Part shown: piece by piece, positions 9,616 to 20,800 of the stretch | How the letters are laid out: each line of letters starts with the position of its first letter | Position numbering within the stretch: the stretch's first letter is position 1 | Origin: Tribonema minus | Taxonomy: Eukaryota; Sar; Xanthophyceae; Tribonematales; Tribonemataceae | Assembly: GCA_017506865.1 (NCBI GenBank) | Contig: JAFCMP010000223.1 | Location: 1,736,001-1,800,000 of the forward strand | Length of the DNA stretch: 64,000 bases | Direction: 5' to 3' | Notes under the pieces: generated by a model | Databases searched by the model: none | What the model was told of the DNA's origin: nothing | What the model saw: only the letters and a program-made list of their open reading frames with translations | Made by a program: the position numbers and the translations under genes

Positions 9616-12600
9616 ATGCTAGTGGCGGCGAGGTGCGTCAGGCACAACAGCAGCAGCAGCAGACGGCTTCTGCGAACTGTCAGCTGCTGCAGCAGCAGAC
9701 TGCTTCTGCGAACTGCCAGGTGCTACGCGCAGCAGGCTGACGGGCTGCAACCTCGACGCAACGCGCTGTCGCTGGCCTCGCTCAGCTATGCGTGCGACCG
9801 CCTGCGAGATGACAGCAAGAAGGGACGCCGGAGACCGCTGCCAGGCGCTGATACCAGCCGGCTCCTTCAATATCGGTGCTACTCGCACTCGAAGGACCAG
9901 GGCGTGGATATTGAATCCAGTCGAAGCATCCACCAAAGCGCAGGCAAAATTCAGAAGACCACGAAGACGGTGAAGCTAGCGCTTGGTGGGGGTCTGATCA
10001 TACTCGCGCTGAAGACGGCTGTGTGGTGGACAACGGGCAGCAGCAGCATGATGGCGGAGGCGTTGCACTCGTCGTGCGACCTTGCAAACCAGGTTCGCTG
10101 CTTCAGTAACTGCTTCTCACACGACCCAGAGGAGTTTTATGGATTCCAACCTCTACGTGAAATGCTTGAGTCCGCCGAGCGGCATTAGTGCTGTTCCTGC
10201 AGGCTGCCGAGCCTTCCCCCACTAGGCGTGCGTTCATGGCAGTGCAGTGACGAAAGCCCATTTGCCGAGCAGCACTGGCAGCGCCCTCCGCTGACGGCCA
10301 GCTGCCCTACTGTAGAAGGGCTGTGCGCCTGCTCGTGCGCACCCTTTGTGAACCGCTTACACAAGTTTCAATCGTTTTCATGCAAGTACTTCCGGGCTCC
10401 TTCGCATCAGTGCTCAGCACCAGCTGCAACAACGCGGGTGAATCTTGTCGCCGCGTGTGCCCTATGCGCCTTACGAGTCTCGCTGCCATTAGGGCCACGG
10501 GCCCTTGTCCCGCATGCTCAACGTCAACAGTTCAAGTTCAACAAGAATCAGCACGATGAAGGACCGTGTACTCTGTGGTTGCGCATGTCTGTGTACAGCA
10601 GCAGCGGGACGGAATCAGTTGTAACCATGCGTGCTGCCACAGATCGCTGCCATGCTTACAGCATTGCCAATGAGCAAATTGCAATCTCAGCCCCCAGGGT
10701 TGAGTGCCCTGCTCAGCAGGGCCGTCTGAGTAGGTATCCACATTGCGTCACTGTAGATGATGACGGGTGTCTACCACTCCCCCGACCCCAGTCCTAACCC
10801 CAACCCTCCCCCCCCCCCCCAGGTGGCTCTGTGGCTCTGCTCAGAGCACGGCTGTGAAATCGGGCCCGCCCGCAACAATGCTCAGCACACGATCGCTGGC
10901 GCGCTTTTTGATACCCTCCTCCCCCCCCCCGGTCCCCTATGCCCCCCCTGCAGGGGCTGCTGCTGCAAGGCCTGCGCTCCTCTGCCACCGCGCCGGACAG
11001 CAAGCACCAGTACGGCTACGGCAAGAGCCTGTACTTCTGGTCCCTCGTGTCAGCGCTCGGAACCTTCTACGGCGGCTGCGGAGCGTCGCTCGTGCACTCC
11101 CTCAGCAAGCTGTTCTACTTCAGCTCGGCGATGCAGCTCGAGCTCGTGGGCCCGGAGACGTGGGGGGTGCTGGCGGTGAGCCTGGCGGTGGACGGCTATG
11201 TGCTGCACCGGTCCGTGCAGCAGATCAACGCCACCAGGGTGAGTTGCAGGAACTGCTACTTCAACTTGATACTTGAACTTGATGTCAGCGGCACTTGCGC
11301 TGAATCGGTCCGTGCAGCAGATTCATGCAAACAGGGTGAGAGTTCAGAACTGCGCGCGTCTCGGGCAGCCATGTGAGCGCACAAAGAGCGGTTGTGCAAC
11401 CTCGACGTCATCTTCAACTTGATCTGAGCAGCACGCGGTGCTGCTGCCCTAGTTCATGATGTAGCAGATCAACGCCGCTGACAGGGTGCGAGGGTGGACA
11501 GTGCTTTTCTCGGGAGGGCGCGTGCTGTGAGCGCCGATCATCGCTGTACTTTGACCTGGTCTCGTGACATACCTACAGTGACGCAAAGAGGCGGTGGGTA
11601 GCGAGCCTATGAGGCATGTGTGTTGTGTAGCGTATGCGGTGCGCAGGTGGTGGTTGAGAGGATAGAAGTTTCATCCAGTTGAAGTTGAAGTTACAGTTGC
11701 TGAGTGTGACGGCTGCTAGGGGGGCGTGGCAACGTCATGATGCACCCATTGACGCGACTGAAAAAGTCAGTGCAGCAAGGAGCGGAGGTGGTGGCACGAC
11801 ACTCACCGACAATGCAAACGCAAAGTGTTGAGGTTACAGATGGAATCGTTGAGAGCAATGAGCGGGCTTTGGTGGCACGTCACTCACATGGCCTCGAGAG
11901 GGCATCAAATACCTTGCTATCTACGCTGCCAAGCACAGGCATATTCGAGACAAGTGAGGGTGGTTGCTTGGGGCTCAAAATTTCAGCGCGTTGTGCGGTG
12001 AACAGATGACCACGTGTGCGGACGCTTTCAGGGAATGCCTGGCCAATCGAGCTGCGCATCCCATGCTACATACCACACCGCCCTCTGGCGCATACGCCTG
12101 TGCAGCCTAGCACCGGTCGGCCATGGTCATGTGCGCTCTCACCACCATCAATACGTTCTTTGCTGCACCATGCACGGCGCTTTCCTGTTGACCTAGGAAT
12201 TTGAGCCCACAGACTGCAGCGCGCACCATCGTGGCCAATGTACTCACTCAACCACGTCAACAAGTTTCAAACCACTAATTCTCCCGTAACATTGCTAACC
12301 CTAACCCTAACTCTGGCACGACGCTCGCAGAAGCCGGGCGTGTCCTTTCTGGCACACCTCAAGAAGGTCCGGGATCCAGCGACCCTGTCAATACTGTTTG
12401 AAGACGGAGCCGCTTGTCTGGGGGTACTGACTGCCGCCGCAGGCATCGGGCTGAGTCAGTACTACCAGAACCCCGTGTACGACGCCCTGGTGAGCTCTGT
12501 GGCATCTGATCACATGAACTTCATTGTTGAAGTTTGTTATTGAAGTTCATGGTTGAAGTGTGCCATCAGCCATTGGGTCACGATAGCGCTGCTCTGGACT

Positions 12601-15600
12601 GTCTGATTGAGTCAGCAGCCCGCTTTCCAGCAGAGGGGGTTTGATGGCGGGCGGCGGCGCGGCGAAGCATCAAAGCGTGCCTGCAGCAGTGTCGTACTTC
12701 AACAAGTACTTCAACAAGTAGACCCCAGTGCCAGTGCGACAGCGGTTTGGACTGCCTGATACGCCGCTGCGTCTGCGTCGAGCTCTCGAAGTATGTCTAC
12801 GTCGTAGCCACCGACCAGTTCCTTACCCTCTGTCGCTTTTCATTGTTGTCCAGAAGGGCGGTGTGTTGTGGTTGTTATCGTGGTGATCATGAATGGCGTG
12901 TTTCCCGCCCTTGTCTCAAAAAGCGGCAGTGACACGTCGCTTTGCCTCTGTTGCGTCCCCTCTCATGCCCTCTATGCTGCTTCAGGGTGGCAGCGTAGTT
13001 GCCCTTGCGACTGCAGCTGAACGTCTTTCTACCTTGTGCCTGATGTGACTGCCAATTAACCCCCCTCCTTTTTGTCGCGCTCCCTCTTTGCCTTGCCTGC
13101 CACCGCAGGGCGGTGTTGTAGTGGCGGGACTCCTGGGATGTGTGGGCTATGCACTAGCCAACGTCAGTTATGGCTATTTGATTGGCAAGTCAGTCGACAG
13201 CGACACAGTGGATGGCATCTACGCCATACTGATGGCGCGGCCGGGGTGAGCGCTGACACACTTGAAGTGTGAAGCCAGTAATGATCAACAACGTACTTCT
13301 ATGTATTCATGTCACCGAACGTTTTTTTCAAAACCCGCTCACCACCTTCTACACTACGCGCATTCAAGAGCGCTATCAATAGCTGCTGCACCTCCTGTGT
13401 TGGGCTACCAGCTGGAACTGGCCTACCGAACACGTGAGGTCTTTCCATACTGAACACCCATGCCCTCGAACGCCAAGCTTGCACACAGAAGTCTTTTGAC
13501 TACTGCTGTGGATATGATGGCACTGTTTGACTCGTGGCCAATGACTGCAGCAGCGGCCACCACGGTTATTGGTGGAAGGCACTTGCGGCTAACCATCCTT
13601 TGTCACCTAGCGCTCTACGATCTTTTGATTCGTTTCCATATACATGAACACAAACCAACACTTTCCCAACCAACAAATATCTTTAAACACTATGTCTGCA
13701 CTTACTAGATCAATATAACAGTAGTCAAAGACAATCAAGCGCCAACTCAGTGACGCGCGACCTGGCGCCGTGCATTGCACTTAGGGTTAGGTTAGGGTTA
13801 GGGCAACCCTAACCCTAACCCTAAGCTGTTCCGTGTGCGGCACGAGATCAGCTACATTCTCTGTACAAAAAAAACGCTATGGCAACAGCACGTCTCAGGA
13901 GCATGAGCGGAGAGAGCAGCCCTCGTTTGCGTCCGGAGCGAGCAGCGCGGAGCCGCCCTTGGCCAAGGCGGAGTGACGTCAAAAAACTTGTACGTCTCAC
14001 ATCTGATTTCGCGTATGCGGTGGCGCTTGGCACGTTTGAAATTTGGCGAGTGAGCATGTAGAGGTGCTTTGAGCATACATGCGCACCCTGAAGCCGCGTG
14101 ATCATAGAGGCAAGGCTGGATTACCCATGGTCTTGGCATGAGGGCTTGTCAGGGCACTCCAGGTGGTGTGTGCTGTCACTCCTTGGTGAAGTTGAAGCCA
14201 CAAATAGGCGTGAGCACCATGTTGGGTCGGGCCTGGTGCCTGCAGTTGCAAGCACTGCTGTGACTGGCCCCAGGGGCTCATTGAATACAAAGGGTTAGGT
14301 TAAGTAGGCTGAACAGCAACTTGAAGTCGAGGAGGGCACTCTGCACTTTGATCTACATTCATGACTCGCTTAAGTTTTGAGATACTAGGGTGTCGTGTTC
14401 AATCAAGCTGTGTGCTACACCAAACAAACCCAAACCCTGATGGTTCAATCAGAATCTCAGGTGAGTCACGCATGTCACTGAGTTGAACTCTGTGATCAAC
14501 TCTAGGCATACGGGCCTGCCGCGCCGCGCGCAATCTGCGTCACTTCAACTGCGCACCGCCTCACGCACTTCCGCGACCGCCACCTCCGATGATGCTCCGA
14601 CGCAGCATCGAGAACGTCAAGTCAGTGCAGAGCCAGTACATCGGGCCCTACACCTTCAGCTACAAGGCGGAGATCGACTTTGACGGCACGTACCTGGCCG
14701 CGCAGCTCATCCCGCACTACGAGTCCCTCTTCAACGACCTCAAGTCCGCCAGCGACCCCGCCTCCGAACTTCACGTCCTGCTGGCACTGTACGCGGAGGA
14801 CGTCGCGCGCGTCATTGAGAGGGAGGTCAAAGCCGCGGAGGCGGCGGTGCGTCCCCGCAGCACTCAACTTCCTCAACAACTTCAAATTACGGTTGCAGGA
14901 CGTTAGGGTTAGAGTACGGTTGGGGTTAGGGTCGGCGGTGTGTCACCAAGCCGGCAGGCCGCAGCTCAACTAAGAATGAGGGTTGGAGGACGATTAGGGT
15001 TAGGAGTACGGGTAGGGTTAGAGGCGGCGGTGCGTCCCCGCGCCGGTCCGGCAGCAGCGCTCAAGTTATGGTTAGGGTTAGGGTTTCAGGAGGGTTAGGG
15101 TGAGGGTAGGGTTAGGTTTAGGGTTAGGGTGAGTTAGGTTAAGGGCCAACACGTGCCGTATCAGCAGAGCGCGTTGCTTCAACCAGCAGGCCGCAGCGCT
15201 CGCTCGACCTGCACGCTGCGCATTGGCAGAGCGCTGCATCGCTCAACTAACAGGCCCCAGCGCTCAACCTTTTTTTGAGGGTTAGGGTTAGACTTAGCTG
15301 GCTGCAGCGCTCATAGCGTGCACATCCTCCGGAGTCAGCGCTCAACACTTTTGGCTTGCCGCAGTGCTCAGCACGTGCGGCCGCTGCAGCAGGCTGCAGC
15401 GCTCAACCAGGGCGCGGCAGCTGTGCACAGACTGTAAGGTCACTGGCTTCAGTTGTACATAGGCGGGGCGTGGCGTGCACGCGGGTGTTTGGTGGGTCGC
15501 ACAGGCGCCGTTCCGGTGCTGTTGCGCTTGCAGGCAGAGTGCATACTGGATGACCATGAGGGCAAGGATGATGGGAGGTGAGAGCCACGCAGGCAGCCTA

Positions 15601-16345
15601 CATACCGTTGCACCTGGCGTATTGCGCGAGTGCCACTTGTAGGACTGAGGCCTCCGCAGGTGGCGGCCAGCACATAAACAATTCATGTCGATATGTGTAT
15701 ACCTTGAAGTTTGCATAGTCCAGGCGTGTTTTTGTACGTACGTTCATGCTGCGCAGCGCGGACGCGTCAGTTGCATGAACTCAAATTACGCGTTGACCCA
15801 GACGCAAACCCTGACCCTAGGTTGACTAGTACGGCGTCAATGAAAAAAGAGCTTCCTTGTTGCGATCGCTGACAAGTGGGTGTGCTGGCTCATCAACACA
15901 TGAACAGCACGGTGTGCTTCAGGTTTGACGGTGGCGCGTTGAGCACTGACGCATTAATGCACCACTGACATGCCTGCATGACCGAACACACGCAGCGCGC
16001 CGCATCTCGCCCCTTTCCGACGCCGGAGCCTCGCCCCACCCCCTCCGCATGTGCGTCACACTTGAAGTTCATGCAACAACCTCAACTCACCACCAAATCT
16101 GCGCCGTCGCGCGCGCGCACCTTCGCTCGCCGCAGATCCGCGAAACGTACCCGGAAGCCGCGTTCATCGAGCTGGAGCCCGACAGCAGCAAGACGGACAA
16201 GTTTGCTGTGGAGGATTTCCACCTGGCCAGCTTCAAGTCGCAGGAGGTGCAGGACGTCCGCAAGATGATGTATAAGGCCCTCAACGTCACGGTGTCGGTC
16301 AAGACCAAGCTGCCGCCGAGGGGCGGCAAGGGGCGCGCGCAGTAG
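9616..16345 (+). CDS. SLC30A9: Cation diffusion facilitator, SLC30A9/ZnT9-like mitochondrial zinc transporter
   Basis: Six exons keep phase: 9616-10092, 10954-11238, 12331-12489, 13109-13245, 14606-14846 and 16136-16345 (TAG stop), giving 502 residues. The N-terminus (MLVAARCVRHNSSSSRRLLR) is Arg/Ser-rich without acids, as in mitochondrial presequences. Transmembrane segments follow: LALGGGLIILALKTAVWW; SMMAEALHSSCDLANQ, which holds the HxxxD zinc-site pattern of TM2; YGYGKSLYFWSLVSALGTF; ILFEDGAACLGVLTAAAGIG; and GGVVVAGLLGCVGYALANVS. The C-terminal cytosolic-type domain has GPYTFSYKAEIDFDGTYLA. This arrangement, including E-D instead of H-x-x-x-D in TM5, is that of the ZnT9 branch, a proton-coupled zinc exporter of mitochondria. 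Introns are 860 to 1,360 bases and hold telomere-type repeats and exon-edge copies. The donor after exon 1 (GTTCGC) is weak, but the protein junction fits the family. Confidence 0.92.
11306..11490 (+). repeat. Two extra copies of the ZnT9 exon 2 end in intron 2
   Basis: Exon 2 ends with CGGTCCGTGCAGCAGATCAA and then CGCCACCAGG|GTGAGT at 11238. Related strings ending in ACAGG|GTGAG occur at 11306-11340, and a shorter one (GCAGATCAACGCCGCTGACA then GGGTGCGAG) at 11463-11489. Each lies in the intron and keeps a potential donor, with more decay than the real edge. AACTTGA-type motifs follow the real donor and recur between the copies. Confidence 0.8.
12295..12313 (+). repeat. Interstitial telomere-type repeat (CTAACC)3 just before the ZnT9 exon 3 acceptor
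   Basis: Three CTAACC units (the last ending CTAACT) lie 18-35 bases before the AG at 12329-12330. CTAAC is also a good branch-point sequence, and its distance to the acceptor is suitable. Confidence 0.85.
13781..13824. repeat. Head-to-head telomere-type repeat fold-back
   Basis: Within ZnT9 intron 4, about 22 bases of TTAGGG-type repeat (one unit shortened to TTAGG) are followed after GCAA by three CCCTAA units. The two halves are complementary and could form a hairpin. The order 5'-TTAGGG...CCCTAA-3' is that of a telomere-telomere junction. Confidence 0.95.
14902..15290 (+). repeat. Cluster of degenerate TTAGGG repeats and an exon 5 edge copy in ZnT9 intron 5
   Basis: Short runs of GGTTAGG and GTTAGGG occur at about 14902-14933, 14993-15020, 15069-15148 and 15279-15290. 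They are mixed with repeats of CAGCGCTCAAC. The string GAGGCGGCGGTGCGTCCCCG, which is the end of exon 5 plus its donor (14838-14857), recurs exactly at 15021-15040, directly after a telomere-type unit. Confidence 0.85.
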
Positions 16346-17896
16346 TGGGGGTACAGGCGGCGTTGTCGTGCGCATCGCGCTGTTTGTGTACATGTACTGC
16401 TGCTGTTGTAGTGAAATTACTAGTAGGGCCTGCTCTTGTAATTTCCATGCGCGGCGTTTTTGGCAGAGCTCGTTTCCCTCGCTATTGCTCCCGTTCCGCC
16501 TGTGCCACAGCTGTCGTTCGTTTCATTCGTGGAAGTGTGGGATGGCCAGAACTATGTGAGCAGTGCCATCTGCCATCATTGCAGTGCAAGCGCACTTCAA
16601 GTTGATGTTGACCATGCGACAATAGCATTGGAAGGTGTCCCGTGGGGATGGCGCCATTCCTCTGTGGTGGATTACTTTTGCACATACCAGGAAGGTACTG
16701 TCTCACGCAGTCATACTGTCGGCACTAGCTCAGAAATGGCTTGACAGCACAGTATGCATGGGGTAATGGCATAGTGTATCATTGGCGCTGCGGCATAAGT
16801 GGCCTGAGGGCCTGACACACACAACAGAGGAGTTTTCTGGCAGACAAGGTGCTGCCCTATGGCTTTTATGGTTGCACCTGAACCCATGCACTGAGGTGTG
16901 TGAAGGCCAGTGTTCCTATGCACGGATTATGCCCCATGGAGCAACCTCGTCCGTACGTATGGACTTGTATTTATAAAGGCCCAAGGGAGGCCGGGTTGCC
17001 AATGCAATCGAACCTCGTCTGTACTGCGCCCGGATTTGTTACACGACACACAGAGGCCACCTGTCTCGTGGGACAGAATACAGATCCTGCCGAACTTGTC
17101 CCTGGTATGAGACTCATGCCCCCTTGGTACTAATCTCATTTACTATACTTGAGTCGGCAGAATTGCAGCAGGTATGCGCATGTGACACGTCAGCTTCTCG
17201 TGTAGAGCAAGCAGGCAGGGAACAGGCACATTGGGTTGGCCATTGATCGAAGAGATCAACTCATTGGCACAGGGCAACAAATGCTCCATTTCACAACAAC
17301 CACGTTCACAAAGTACGTGTTGGACCAACGAACCCCCGGGCCAGAAGAGCGTTTCTGGTTCGCTCAACATCTCCTTTCGACACTCCTCTGGAAACACACT
17401 CAACACATTGATGGTTGGGCTAGCTGTGCCTAGTCATCCTTCGCCCTGCCCACGCCCCTCGCAAACGGTGCGCTCGAAGTGCGCAGCGCAGACTTCAACT
17501 TCAACACATAAGGTCCGCTGAACACGCACAGTCCGCTGTGTACACTGGGAAAACGTCACTAAGTAAAGCACCACAGACAAGCAGTGCGCGCTGCGTGGCG
17601 GACGCTTGCGCGCATGACTTGAGCATGGTCGCATGAGACGCGCCGCCATCAGAAGCCCGGCTGCACACGCATGAATCTCTGTGCGCAGCTGGTGATGGGG
17701 CTCTGGCTATTGAAGTTGCGGCACACACACACACACACACACACAGAGAGACCCCACTCCTGTGACAGTTCACAACTGACGGACAGCCCCTTCAGGGTGC
17801 CCGAGCTCTCTCCACCAAACTCTCTGCATTGGCAATAGCACAGCAATTGGTCACTGTGGCACCACACACTTGCGCAGCCCTCACGCTGCGCCGCAT
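16346..17896. other. Convergent intergenic region, no gene seen
   Basis: This lies between the 3' ends of ZnT9 (+) and the Rab-like gene (-). It holds both 3' UTRs and a (CA)12-type microsatellite at about 17722-17745. Open frames here are short, and none resembles a known protein or has good splice partners. Confidence 0.5.
17722..17745. repeat. (CA)n microsatellite
   Basis: About twelve CA units followed by GAGAGAG lie downstream of the Rab-like gene's stop codon on the - strand. Confidence 0.95.
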
Positions 17897-20800
17897 CTAC
17901 GCAATGGGGCTGAGATCGCGCTTGACAGCGGCCGCTGCCTCTGGCATGTGCACAGCCTTCCTGCCCCTCGGCGCAGCAGCCGGGCGTGCTGAGCGCTGCT
18001 GCTCTGATGGCGGCCGCCGCTCGTAAGACTCGTCGCTCGCCGCGGTGTCCGCGCTGGCGTCGCTGGCCTGCGCGCGGAAGCGCAAGGGGTGACGCACCGA
18101 AGTCATGAAACTTCAAGTGACGGGAGCGGACCAGGGTTGCGTACTTGCGCGCACTGCGCGTCATGGCGTCGCTGGCCTGCTCGCGGAAGCGCAAGGGTGA
18201 CGCGCCAGAGTTGTGTAACTTCAAGTGGTGGGGAGCGGACACTATGAAAGGGTGCTTGTGCGCGCTTTTCGTCCTGGCGTAGGTGGCCTGCGGACAGAAG
18301 CACAAGGGGTGACGCGCCAGAGTTGCAGTTGCATAAATGCAAGCGACGGGCACAGCAGACGATATGCATACATATATGTATGTGCACTGCACGTCTTCGC
18401 CCATTGTGCAAAAGTGGCATGCTATTGAAGTCACACAGGGGAAGTTGAGGCCTCGTGCGTACGCTGACCGCTTTCTGCAGTGCAGCGAACGCTGTCGGCA
18501 AGTAAAGATGTCAAGTACTTGAACTTGGACTAGCATGGCAGATTGAATGACAGGGGAAGTCGAGACCTTGCGCGTACCCTGACCGCATCCTGCAGTGCAG
18601 CGGGCGCTGTCACAGCCAGCAGCAGCCAGCAAACCGTACACCGTGCAGTCTCTCCAGCCAAGAACTCGAACACTCTGCCCTCAACTTGAAACAGCAAAGA
18701 CAGGCGATGCTCTGCGTGTGCGCAGACCGCCGTTCACAGCAGTGTAGCGAGCGACGTCCGCAAGGGGCGGACGGGACGAAGCCACAAGCTGCCGCCAGTC
18801 ACGAGAACGCACGATACAGCCGCTTCATCGCTCATCCCCATCTGTCAGATGAGTGGGCTAGTGCTACCGCGACAGCGCTCAACCAGCAGCGCTCAGCGTG
18901 CGCAATCATCCACCCCTGCCCCATGACCTGCACCCTCTCAGCACCGTACCGAAGAAGCCATGCGCACTGCCTGCTGGTTCTCGCGGACAGCGCCAAAACG
19001 ACCGCATGATCGCTCCGATTCTTGCCGCACGGGAATCTATGTCGTACTGACGGACCACACAATGCCCAGGCATGCTACCCGACACGCCCATACGTGCGGT
19101 ATGTGCCATACCTGCGGGTCCCGCTCCTTCTCCTCATCGTCGGAGTCCACGCAGCAGCGCTCGGCAGCGCGCAGCGGGTCCTCGTGCGGCCGCACCGCGC
19201 TGCGCCTGACGTCCTCGCCGCCGCCGCCGCCGCTGCCGCTGCCGCCGCTGCTGCTGCCGCCGCTGCTGCTGCTGCCGTCGTCTTCGTCATCAGCGCTCAG
19301 CGCGCCGTCCTCGTCGCGCGCGTCCGCCGTCGCAACGGCGCGGTACTTCCACTCCGCGCCCTTGCCGCCGCCGCGCCGGATGATGGCGGGCTTGGCCTTG
19401 AATGTGACTGCCTTCTTGGGCGATGTGCTGGTGGCGGCGGCGGCGGCAGAGGCAGTGGTGGTCGTGCCGAAGAGCTGGCCCCAGAGGCCGCTCGTCTCGG
19501 GCGTGGTCCTGGTGTCATGCAGGGCGGTTTGCGCGGCCACCACTGCAGGGGCAGAGGGGAGGGCGGGGGGTGAGGCGTGCTATTCTGCAACATTGCGGCT
19601 GCGGGCTTCAAGCTGGTGCTGTGTTGTGCTCTATGTAAACTTCGAGTGTGTTCATCGACTTGCGCAAGTGGGTGCACAGGCTTGTCAGCTTTCGACTTCG
19701 TGGACTCCCTGATGCATTGAGAGGCAATGCTGCGGCAGCTGACTTGTTTTTTTGTAAGACACCCGCATCAGGAGGCAGCACGGACGCTCACTGATGCTTC
19801 CAGCGCAGTTGGTGTCACGAATGTTGGCAAGATGCCACAAACAATAGTATCCACTAGGATGATCAAGAGAAAGTAACCGCAAAGCAACGGCCACCCTCAA
19901 CAAGTAGTTGCAAGTACGTCATCACGTCAGATGCAACTGATGAGTGCTGATGCAAAGTCAAACACTGGAATATGACTTAGGTCCATATTCCAATAATAAA
20001 GCCATGTTTTCAAGTCTGTTCTCAAGAGCGCGTGGGCATACATGCATACCTGAGCGCAGCAGGGCCAGCATGGCGAGTCCGACGTTGTCACCGCTGCCGG
20101 CGCTGGTCTCAAATAAGGGCATTTTGGCTGCCACAGAGTCAGCAAAGTCCTGCACAGGTCAGCAGGTGCATGGAAGTGTTGCAATCATGGGTCAGGTTTG
20201 AAGTTGTGGTGCATCATAGATGACGTCTGTACATGCACTATGGGAATGGCCGGCCAACCGTGTTGTGCTGTCAAATGGGGAATTGTGATGCCATGGCTGG
20301 TCATGGCGGCACATTGGTTAGGGTTAGGGGTAGGGTTAACCACAACTGCATGCGTTGTGAAGGCGAGGCATATGCATGATTCAACTGAGCCCATACTTCA
20401 ACTCTTTGAAGCCGACAAGTTGTGCCGTCTAATGAAGAACAAAGAAATGCCGTTGCTGGTCTTGGTGGCACATAGGCTAAAGTTAGGGTTAGGATTAGGT
20501 GTAATCCTAAGCAGCATCAGCACCGCGACGGTGCAACTGTAGACATTGTGCAGGCAAGGCATGTGGTGACTGAGTACACACTTCAACTCTATGAAGCGGA
20601 CAGTCCAAACTTCAACACCATGAAGCGGACAGGTAAGAGGGTGCTGGTAGGCAAGCTATAAGCAAGACAAGTGCTGGATCGGCAGTTGCATTTTGAAGCT
20701 GTACATACCTGTGCAGCTACAGCGTCCACCTCCTTCAGGCTTGTAAGGTCGCACTTGTTGCCAACCTGACAAAGAGCAAGAGCATGCCATGGTCAGTACA

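Noticed and set aside
17649-18641. 330-residue open frame on the - strand
   Set aside because: It strings together the real last Rab-like exon in another frame and its tandem head copies; no homology and no need for it once the splice model is built.
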